A stretch of DNA of 5,262 nt from Parcubacteria group bacterium (GTDB lineage Bacteria > Patescibacteriota > Minisyncoccia > Minisyncoccales > JAGUVE01): NCBI GenBank assembly GCA_020063075.1, contig JAGUVE010000044.1, positions 1-5,262 on the forward strand. The letters are read 5' to 3'. Every line of letters begins with the position of its first letter. Within the stretch, counting starts at the first letter, position 1. Made by a program: the position numbers and the translations under genes. Under the pieces are notes generated by a model, which was not told the DNA's origin, made no database searches, and worked only from the letters and a program-made list of their open reading frames with translations. Shown piece after piece: positions 1 through 5,262 of this stretch.

Positions 1-603
1 AAAAACGTTTTCGGCACTCTAAAAATTAAATATGAAGGAAAAGAAATCGACTTTAAGCCACCCTGGCAAAGAATAGAATTTTCTCAAATTTTGCGAAAAT
101 ACGCCGAAATCGATTTGGAGGAAATTAATACCGAATCCTTAAAGAAGAGAGCAAAGGAGCTCGGCGTTGAAATTTCGCCGGGAGCCGAAAAAGCGGAGAT
201 TGCCGATGAGCTCTATAAAAAATTTTGCCGGCCGAAAATCTGGAACCCGGCCTTTATTATTAATTTTCCTTTAGGGTTTCAGCCCTTAGCCAAAGCCAAT
301 GAAAAAGAGCCGGCGAAGTTAGCTAATTTCCAATTAGTTGCGGCCTGCTGGGAACTGGCAAATGCCTTTTCAGAACTAAACGACCCGCTCGAGCAAAAAC
401 GAAGATTTGAGGAACAGGAAAAACTTTTTAAAGCCGGTTTCAAAGAAGCCCAAAGAATAGATGAGGACTTTGTAGAGGCACTGGAATATGGTATGCCGCC
501 GGCAGCCGGTTTTGGTATGGGAATTGACCGGCTGGTTGCTTTGTTGACCGATTCCCATAGTTTAAAGGAAGTCATTTTATTCCCGACAATGAAGCCAAAA
601 TAA
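1..603 (+). CDS. lysS: Lysyl-tRNA synthetase, class II, C-terminal part (5' end outside window)
   Basis: Cytoplasmic enzyme that charges tRNA-Lys with lysine using ATP. The frame is open from base 1 and ends at TAA 601-603, giving 200 residues, which is the C-terminal part of the catalytic domain; family members are about 500 residues, so the anticodon-binding domain and motifs 1-2 lie upstream. What is visible (fragment numbering): the PPWQRI segment near 21-26, PLAKAN near 95-100, the lysine-pocket block NAFSELNDP at 121-129 (N121, F123 and E125 match the lysine-binding Asn, Phe and Glu of E. coli LysRS), DEDFVEALEYGMPP at about 154-167, and motif 3 GMGIDRL with the ATP-binding Arg near 177, followed by the typical ending VILFPTMKP. 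Two positions differ from the usual family wording: FPLGFQPLAK where YPxExSPLAK is common, and CWE where GRE is usual just before NAFSELND. The TTG at 91 is internal and not a start. The next gene begins 4 nt after the stop. Identification is secure. Confidence 0.96.
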   Translation, partial: KNVFGTLKIKYEGKEIDFKPPWQRIEFSQILRKYAEIDLEEINTESLKKRAKELGVEISPGAEKAEIADELYKKFCRPKIWNPAFIINFPLGFQPLAKANEKEPAKLANFQLVAACWELANAFSELNDPLEQKRRFEEQEKLFKAGFKEAQRIDEDFVEALEYGMPPAAGFGMGIDRLVALLTDSHSLKEVILFPTMKPK

Positions 604-607
604 AATT

Positions 608-1516
608 ATGATTGAAGATATTGAAAAAAGAGGTTTTATTTTGCATAGCGAAGAAAAAAAAGCAAAGCCCGAACCAAAAGGGGTTGAATCGCTGGAAGAC
701 GACGACTTACCTTCGCCGGAACAAACTGAGGAAAGCAAAAAAATAGAAGAAAAAGCGCTAACAAAGGAAGTTTGGGAAAAATATCCTGAAGAAATAAAAG
801 AAATAACCGAATTAGCAAAAGGAGCTGGTTTTAAGAAAATATCAATAGTAGCGTTAGGGGACGGGGGAACTCGGTTTAAAAATCCCGACACTCTATTTTT
901 CCCGAAGAACCATTTGGATAACTTCCGCGAGGCGTTGAAATTTATTGAAAAAAAAGACCTTTATAAAGGAATGAGAGTCGAATTTTTAGAACTGAAAAAG
1001 TGTTTTGAAGAGCCAAAGCTAAAGATTTACAGGAAGCTAAGCATTGAACAAAATAGATTAGAAAAATTGGAGGAAGAAGTAGAAACAGATGAAAAAAAAC
1101 TAATGGGAAAAGCAAATGATTTAATTATTGGGCAAAAAAATGTTGATAAGATATGCAAGGAAGTAGATGAATATCCAAGGACTACGATTTCAGAATCCGG
1201 AATAAAAGAGCAGGCGCTCAGATTTACTATTATGAACATTCTCTATGCCGGGATAGAAAACAGTACGGCATTTAAGATTGCGAGATTAGAAAAGTTATGG
1301 GATAAAAAAAAGCTCTCGCCCCCCGACCGCCAAAAAGAATTTTTGGAAATAGTTTCTCCTTCTCTGTGTCCTATCCTCGAAACGTTTCCCAATTTAGACG
1401 AGAAAAACATCCAAAATTTGGGAGTGGAGTGGTTTAAAACAGCAAAAGAAATAGGAGAAAAATATCTGAAACACAAAGAAAAACAAGAAAAACATGATTT
1501 TGGGATATACAGATAA
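608..1516 (+). CDS. Uncharacterised highly charged 302-aa protein
   Basis: I do not recognise this protein. It starts at ATG 608, 4 nt after the lysS stop, and ends at TAA 1514-1516, 3 nt before serS, so it is probably cotranscribed with both. There is no signal peptide or membrane segment, so it is likely cytoplasmic. Layout by eye: residues 1-50 are a Lys/Glu/Pro-rich, probably disordered region with an acidic patch (LEDDDLPSPEQTEE, about 29-42); 51-135 look folded, with a hydrophobic strand followed by a glycine turn (ISIVALGDGG, 78-87) and then a helix (about 101-115); 138-168 form a probable coiled coil (SIEQNRLEKLEEEVETDEKK region); 190-290 are mostly helical with more hydrophobic content; the tail (285-302) is Lys/Glu-rich. 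Only two or three cysteines are present, with no metal-binding cluster, P-loop or other catalytic signature that I can name. The frame is unbroken and codon use resembles its neighbours, so it is probably a real gene. A role in translation is only suggested by position. Confidence 0.82.
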   Translation: MIEDIEKRGFILHSEEKKAKPEPKGVESLEDDDLPSPEQTEESKKIEEKALTKEVWEKYPEEIKEITELAKGAGFKKISIVALGDGGTRFKNPDTLFFPKNHLDNFREALKFIEKKDLYKGMRVEFLELKKCFEEPKLKIYRKLSIEQNRLEKLEEEVETDEKKLMGKANDLIIGQKNVDKICKEVDEYPRTTISESGIKEQALRFTIMNILYAGIENSTAFKIARLEKLWDKKKLSPPDRQKEFLEIVSPSLCPILETFPNLDEKNIQNLGVEWFKTAKEIGEKYLKHKEKQEKHDFGIYR

Positions 1517-1519
1517 TTT

Positions 1520-2782
1520 ATGTTAGACATAAAATTTATTAGAAATAACCCTGAATTAGTCAAAGAGGGCTGCAGGAAAAAGCAGGTTGAGGTTGATATT
1601 GACGAACTTTTGGAAGTTGACAGAAAAAAGCGCGAGACCCTTCAGGCATTGGAAGATATGAGGGCCCAAAAGAATAATGCGTCAACAGAAATTGCCAGAG
1701 CAAGAGATGAAAAAGAAAAGCAAAAAATAATTTTAAAAATGAAAGAATTGGATAAAAACAGCGATCGTCTGACTAATAATTTAAAAGAATTAGAAACCGA
1801 GTTTGAAAAATCAATGCATCAGATTCCCAATTTGCCCTTAGATGAAGTTCCCTTTGGAAAAGATGAAAAAGACAATGTGGTCTTAAGAGAAGTGGGAGAA
1901 AAACCGAAATTTGATTTTCAGCCAAAAGATTATATGGAACTGGCTGGAAAATTTGATTTAATTGATATAAAAAGAGCGGCCAAAGTTGCGGGAACGAGGT
2001 TTGGTTATTTTAAAAAGGAAGCGGTCTTGCTTGAATTTGCTTTAATAAATTTTGCTCTTGATACCCTGCTTAAAGAAGAATTTATTCCGGTTATTCCGCC
2101 GGTCATAATGAGGGCAGAGATGATGCGGGGGATGGGGTATTTGGAACAAACAAATATTGAAGAGGCGTATTATCTGCCAAAAGACGATTCATTTTTAGCC
2201 GGAACATCCGAACAGCCGATTGGAGCTATGTATGCCAATGAAATTCTGGAGGAAAGTGATTTGCCAAAAAGGTATTTGGGTTTTTCAACCTGCTTTCGAA
2301 GGGAAGCCGGCGCCTACGGCAAGGATACAAAAGGGTTTTTCAGGGTTCATCAATTTAATAAAATTGAAATGTTCAGCTTTTGCAGGCAGGAAGATTCAAA
2401 AAAAGATCACCGATTTTTCCTGAACCAGGAAGAAAAATTAATGCGAGCCCTGAAAATACCTTATCAAGTGGTTAATATCTGCACCGGCGATTTGGGGTTT
2501 CCGGCCGCTTCTAAATACGACATTGAGGCCTGGCTGCCTTCAGAAAACCGATACCGCGAAACACATTCAACCTCAAATTGCACCGATTTTCAGGCAAGGC
2601 GGTTAAATATCCGCTATCGGGACAAATCAGGGAAATTAAATTTTGTTCATACGATTAATGGAACCGCCTTTGCCGTTGGCAGAATTTTGATTGCCATAAT
2701 TGAGAATTTTCAGCAAAAAGACGGCAGTATTTTGGCGCCGGACGTCTTGCAAGAATATTTAAATTTTAAAAAAATTGGCTAA
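1520..2782 (+). CDS. serS: Seryl-tRNA synthetase
   Basis: Cytoplasmic class II synthetase that charges tRNA-Ser (and tRNA-Sec where present) with serine. The gene is complete at 420 residues, normal for the family. The start MLDIKFIRNNPE is the classic SerRS beginning and fixes ATG 1520. Residues about 27-100 form the Lys/Glu-rich antiparallel coiled-coil arm that holds the long variable arm of tRNA-Ser. The catalytic domain follows: motif 1 around 188-208 (PVIPP), the serine-binding TSE at 229-231, motif 2 FRREAGAYGKDTKG at 259-272 with R260, the KIEMF segment with E283, CTGDLG at 321-326, TSNCTDFQARR at 351-361, and motif 3 NGTAFAVGR at 380-388 with R388. The TSE and NGT wording is nearer to the Thermus/archaeal/eukaryotic style than to the E. 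coli TAE/NGS style. All key residues are present, so it should be active. It sits 3 nt after the unknown gene and 2 nt before the hydrolase, and no Shine-Dalgarno sequence is visible. Confidence 0.98.
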   Translation: MLDIKFIRNNPELVKEGCRKKQVEVDIDELLEVDRKKRETLQALEDMRAQKNNASTEIARARDEKEKQKIILKMKELDKNSDRLTNNLKELETEFEKSMHQIPNLPLDEVPFGKDEKDNVVLREVGEKPKFDFQPKDYMELAGKFDLIDIKRAAKVAGTRFGYFKKEAVLLEFALINFALDTLLKEEFIPVIPPVIMRAEMMRGMGYLEQTNIEEAYYLPKDDSFLAGTSEQPIGAMYANEILEESDLPKRYLGFSTCFRREAGAYGKDTKGFFRVHQFNKIEMFSFCRQEDSKKDHRFFLNQEEKLMRALKIPYQVVNICTGDLGFPAASKYDIEAWLPSENRYRETHSTSNCTDFQARRLNIRYRDKSGKLNFVHTINGTAFAVGRILIAIIENFQQKDGSILAPDVLQEYLNFKKIG

Positions 2783-2784
2783 AA

Positions 2785-3477
2785 ATGTCCAGAATTTTAA
2801 TTCTCCATGGCTGGGGATCTTCTCAAAAAAAATGGGTTAGAGTCAAAGAAATTCTAATTCAGCGGGGAAATGAGGTTTTTGTACCCGACCTCCCCGGCTT
2901 TGGCGAGAATCCTCCGCCCAAAGCGCCTTGGGGGGTTGATGATTATGTTGAATGGGTCAAAAATTACACCAAAAATTTTGCCCCTTTTTTTCTTTTAGGC
3001 CATTCTTTCGGAGGCCGGCTCGCAATAAAATTTGCCCTAAAATATCCGGAAAACATCCTGGGCTTAATTTTATTAGCGGTACCGGCAATAAAATCAAAAA
3101 GACAATCAAGTGTCAAAAATTTTGTTATTAAAATTTTCGCGAGATTTTCTTTTCTGCCTTTTTATCGGTTTTTGAGAAAAATTTTTTACCTTTATTTTCT
3201 GAGAAAAACCGACTATTTTCAGATAAACGGGGTAATGAAAGAAACATTCAAGAAAATAATTGGCGAGGATTTGTCGTTTCATCTGCCGTTAATTAAGACA
3301 AAAACCTTGATTCTGTGGGGTGAGAAAGATGATTATGTGTCGATGAGAGTAGCCTTTTTAATAAAAGAAAAGATTCCTGATTCAAAATTAATGATTTTTC
3401 CCGGCGTCAAACACAGCCCGTATTTGGAAATCCCGGAAAAATTAGCCGAAATTATAATCCAATTTACCAAATCTTGA
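2785..3477 (+). CDS. Alpha/beta-fold hydrolase
   Basis: A 230-residue serine hydrolase of the alpha/beta-fold superfamily (Abhydrolase_1/6 type). Seen directly: the oxyanion-hole motif HGWG at 8-11, the strand and turn VPDLPGFGEN at 33-42, the nucleophile elbow GHSFGG at 72-77 with Ser74, the acid in WGEKDD at 178-183 (Asp182 or Asp183), and the catalytic His210 in VKHSPYLE. The triad is therefore complete and the protein is probably an active esterase, lipase or related enzyme. A cap of about 105-160 lies between the core halves; it is rich in Phe, Tyr, Lys and Arg (for example FYRFLRKIFYLYFLRK, 126-141), which suggests a hydrophobic substrate or contact with the membrane surface. No signal peptide is present, so it should be cytosolic. 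The substrate cannot be read from sequence. Start ATG 2785 lies 2 nt after the serS stop; the TGA stop at 3475-3477 is 3 nt before the ligase gene. Operon position next to the envelope genes hints at lipid or cell-wall precursor metabolism, as inference only. Confidence 0.93.
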   Translation: MSRILILHGWGSSQKKWVRVKEILIQRGNEVFVPDLPGFGENPPPKAPWGVDDYVEWVKNYTKNFAPFFLLGHSFGGRLAIKFALKYPENILGLILLAVPAIKSKRQSSVKNFVIKIFARFSFLPFYRFLRKIFYLYFLRKTDYFQINGVMKETFKKIIGEDLSFHLPLIKTKTLILWGEKDDYVSMRVAFLIKEKIPDSKLMIFPGVKHSPYLEIPEKLAEIIIQFTKS

Positions 3478-3480
3478 AAT

Positions 3481-5085
3481 ATGGGTATTTTTGAAATTTT
3501 TAATTTATTATTTTTCCCTGTAATTTTTCTATTTCCGTTATCTTTTGGTATTGTTATTATTAAAAAAATTATCTTTTGGTTGTATCTCTGGCAACTGAAA
3601 GAATATCACATCGGCCGATTCATCGACCACTTCCGAACAGCGAAGGGGAAAGAGCTTTTGATGAGTAAAATTAATTTTTTGAAAATTATTGTTCTTTTTA
3701 TGCTTATTTATTCTGGCATAATTCCCGATAACCCACCGTATGACGCCTGGCTTTTCTTATTTATTTTTTCTTTCATTGTTCTATTTATTATTTATTTAGC
3801 CGAAGCCGTAAAAGCTGTTAAAGATTTTTGCCAGAAAAACTTCAGAAAACCAGTATTCACTAAAAAAATATTATTTCTTTTTGTTATTTTAATTGCTATC
3901 GCGGCTTCTTTCCCTCTTTTCCTTTTTATCAATAATTTAGAACTTTTGATTTGGTTGATAGTTTTCGATTTAGTTATTCCCTTAATTGTGTCGATAATAG
4001 TTCTTTTTTTTCAGCCCTTAACTTTTTTGGGAAGAAATTGGATTATTAAAAAGGCAAAGAAAAAAAGAACTCAATTCAAAAACCTTTTAGTTGTTGGAAT
4101 TACCGGTTCTTACGGCAAAACATCAACCAAAGAATTTTTAGCCGCGATTTTATCTGAAAAATTTAATGTTTTGAAGACAAAAAAACACCAGAATTCAGAA
4201 GCGGGAATTTCTCAAAGCATATTGAAAGATTTAAAGCCGGAGCATGAGATTTTTGTTGTTGAAATGGGGGCTTATAATTTAAAAGGGATAAAGTTGCTTT
4301 GCGACATAGTTAAGCCAAAAATCGGCGTTTTAACCGGAATTAATGAGCAGCATATGGCAACTTTTGGCTCATTAGGGAATATAATTAAAGCCAAGTATGA
4401 ACTGATAGAAAGCTTGCCGGAAAATGGAATTGCTTTTTTTAATGCGAGAAATAAATATTGTTTGGGATTATATAATCAAACAAAAATTAAAAAATTTCTT
4501 TATGGAAAAGAAGCCAAGTTTTTCGGAGAAGAAAATATTTTAGGAGCCGTGGCAGCGGCTAAAGAGCTGGGAATGACTGACGAAGAAATATCCTTAGCCG
4601 CAGGAAAAATCGAAAATAGATTTGGGGGGATAGTATTAAAAGAAGGAATAAATGATTTAAAAATTATTGACGCCACCTATTCAGCGAATCCAGATGGAGT
4701 GATTGCCCATTTGGAATATTTAAAAACTTTTCCGGGCCAAAAAGTAATAGTAATGCCTTGCTTGGTTGAGTTGGGTCCGGCTTCAAAAGAAGTTCATCAG
4801 CGGCTCGGCAAAAAAATCGGGGAAGTTTGCGCTCCCGTAAAAGAACCTAACGGTTCTAACGGGACTCATTTGGGTTTAGCAATAATTACTACGAAGGATA
4901 GATTCAAGGAGCTTAAAGGGGGATTTATTGAAGGTGGCGGAAAAGAGGGAAATATTTTATTTATTGAAGACCCAGAAGAAATCTTTGAAAAAATAATCAG
5001 TTTTTCCGGCCCCAACGACATTATTCTTCTTGAGAGCCGGGTTCCAAATAATTTAGTTAAAAAATTATTAAATGAAAATATTTAG
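3481..5085 (+). CDS. Membrane-anchored MurF-like Mur ligase (UDP-N-acetylmuramoyl-tripeptide--D-alanyl-D-alanine ligase family)
   Basis: An ATP-dependent Mur ligase, 534 residues, that joins an amino acid or peptide to an acyl group through an acyl phosphate. Residues 1-180 carry about five hydrophobic segments (roughly 8-36, 64-82, 88-108, 128-150, 153-178). The charged loops at 38-63, 109-129 and 184-200 fit an N-out, C-in topology, so the ligase domain faces the cytosol. The central domain begins at about 200: P-loop GITGSYGKTSTKE at 206-218 with K213, EMGAYNLKGI at 261-270 (E261), a catalytic-type His291 in EQHMATFGS, and candidate lysines K303/K305. The C-terminal domain has IDATYSANPDG at 396-406 (MurF DSYNANP), LVELGPAS at 428-435, and an LLESR ending (516-520) where MurF has KGSR. 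Closest resemblance is MurF, but the usual N-terminal UDP-binding domain is absent, the later central domain looks short (about 320-355), and its ATP-site Asn motifs are altered. A loop at about 451-465 looks inserted. The substrate may therefore not be the canonical UDP-MurNAc-tripeptide. The end overlaps the aminotransferase gene by 14 nt. Confidence 0.92.
   Translation: MGIFEIFNLLFFPVIFLFPLSFGIVIIKKIIFWLYLWQLKEYHIGRFIDHFRTAKGKELLMSKINFLKIIVLFMLIYSGIIPDNPPYDAWLFLFIFSFIVLFIIYLAEAVKAVKDFCQKNFRKPVFTKKILFLFVILIAIAASFPLFLFINNLELLIWLIVFDLVIPLIVSIIVLFFQPLTFLGRNWIIKKAKKKRTQFKNLLVVGITGSYGKTSTKEFLAAILSEKFNVLKTKKHQNSEAGISQSILKDLKPEHEIFVVEMGAYNLKGIKLLCDIVKPKIGVLTGINEQHMATFGSLGNIIKAKYELIESLPENGIAFFNARNKYCLGLYNQTKIKKFLYGKEAKFFGEENILGAVAAAKELGMTDEEISLAAGKIENRFGGIVLKEGINDLKIIDATYSANPDGVIAHLEYLKTFPGQKVIVMPCLVELGPASKEVHQRLGKKIGEVCAPVKEPNGSNGTHLGLAIITTKDRFKELKGGFIEGGGKEGNILFIEDPEEIFEKIISFSGPNDIILLESRVPNNLVKKLLNENI
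4833..4864. repeat. Imperfect palindrome inside the Mur ligase gene
   Basis: The outer arms TCCCGT (4833-4838) and ACGGGA (4859-4864) are exact reverse complements. The inner arms AGAACC (4842-4847) and GGTTCT (4852-4857) are also exact, around a TAAC loop. An AAA/A internal loop separates the two stems, giving 12 base pairs in total. The heptamer CTAACGG also occurs twice 9 nt apart (4847-4853 and 4856-4862). The element is read in frame and encodes part of the Pro-Asn-Gly-Ser-Asn-Gly-Thr loop at ligase residues 456-462. No T-run follows, so it is not an intrinsic terminator. Whether it recurs elsewhere in the genome cannot be seen here. Confidence 0.6.
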
Positions 5086-5262
5086 CCCAATCTCAATATC
5101 TCTGTCGCCAAACGCTGAAAAAGATGACGTTGATTTAGCTTTGAAATTACTATTTAAACCCCGACAGTGGAAAACCAGCACAAATCCGCATAAGTCAGCG
5201 GTTCAAGAATTAGAAGAGGAATTTAAAGAATATTTTGGAGTGGAATATGCCGTTTCTTTTAA
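5072..5262 (+). CDS. DegT/DnrJ/EryC1-family PLP aminotransferase, N-terminal part (runs off window end)
   Basis: The first 63 codons are present and the frame is still open at the window edge. ATG 5072 is preceded directly by an in-frame TAA (5069-5071), so this is the first possible ATG. The start lies inside the Mur ligase gene with a 14-nt overlap, a layout that favours translational coupling. The visible protein begins MKIFSPISISLSPN, then EKDDVDLALKLLF, then VQELEEEFKEYFGVEYAVSF at 44-63. This matches the N-terminus of DegT/DnrJ/EryC1 (sugar aminotransferase-like) enzymes, where a statement of the form ELEExFAxYxGVKYAVxxNSG leads into the PLP fold. Such enzymes use PLP to transfer an amino group, most often from glutamate to a keto-sugar nucleotide for envelope glycans. 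The catalytic lysine and PLP-phosphate ligands lie beyond the window, so activity and exact substrate cannot be judged. Placement after a membrane Mur ligase supports a cell-envelope role. Confidence 0.82.
   Translation, partial: MKIFSPISISLSPNAEKDDVDLALKLLFKPRQWKTSTNPHKSAVQELEEEFKEYFGVEYAVSF

Noticed and set aside
91..93. TTG as the start of a short separate gene
   Set aside because: The frame is open upstream to base 1 and those residues (including PPWQRI) match LysRS, so the TTG is an internal leucine codon.
654..661. Run of eight A as a possible programmed frameshift site
   Set aside because: The reading frame is open on both sides without any shift, and A-runs are frequent across this AT-rich, lysine-rich sequence.
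279..1563. Minus-strand open frames of 60-106 codons at 279-575, 376-558, 577-891, 636-818, 1027-1239 and 1243-1563
   Set aside because: They lie entirely or almost entirely antisense to well-supported + strand genes. Their translations are Ser/Phe/Leu-rich, which is what the complement of Lys/Glu-rich coding sequence gives. No domain is visible.
2220..2423. Plus-strand 67-codon frame inside serS
   Set aside because: It covers the SerRS TSE and motif 2 region in another frame, where the real protein is strongly conserved. It has no independent signal.
3475..3477. TGA possibly read as glycine, as in some CPR lineages
   Set aside because: TGA ends the hydrolase right after its normal C-terminal helix, and the next gene starts 3 nt later. 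No in-frame TGA is needed inside any of the genes.
4842..4864. Possible intrinsic terminator
   Set aside because: The hairpin is not followed by a T-run and lies about 220 nt before the end of the gene.

Overview
This window looks like part of a small, AT-rich bacterial genome of the Patescibacteria (Candidate Phyla Radiation, Parcubacteria-like) type. The reasons are the very tight packing (2-4 nt between genes, no non-coding stretch over 4 nt), lysine-rich proteins, start codons without Shine-Dalgarno sequences, and a Mur ligase with a multi-pass membrane N-terminus. The lineage is an inference from gene style and has not been tested phylogenetically. TAA, TGA and TAG all occur as stops, so the code is ordinary code 11 and not the TGA=Gly code of some CPR groups.

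All genes are on the + strand and read as one probable operon. In order they are: the 3' end of lysS (1-603, lysyl-tRNA synthetase); an unrecognised charged 302-aa protein (608-1516); a complete serS (1520-2782, seryl-tRNA synthetase); an alpha/beta hydrolase with an intact catalytic triad (2785-3477); a membrane-anchored MurF-like Mur ligase (3481-5085); and the first 63 codons of a DegT/DnrJ/EryC1-type PLP aminotransferase (5072 to the window end), which overlaps the ligase gene by 14 nt.

The left half is translation housekeeping, two class II aminoacyl-tRNA synthetases with an unknown gene between them. The right half looks like cell-envelope work. The ligase has five predicted transmembrane segments where a canonical MurF has its UDP-binding domain, so it may work on a lipid-linked or otherwise membrane-bound substrate. 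The overlapping aminotransferase could make an amino sugar or amino donor for the same pathway. The hydrolase has a basic, aromatic cap and may belong with this half, but its substrate cannot be read from sequence.

The most unusual piece of DNA is a 32-nt imperfect palindrome (4833-4864) inside the ligase gene. It is read in frame and codes for a short Asn/Gly-rich loop that appears to be extra relative to the family. It looks like a small palindromic element carried within a coding sequence. I saw no tRNA or rRNA genes, CRISPR array, insertion sequence, riboswitch, convincing promoter or terminator.
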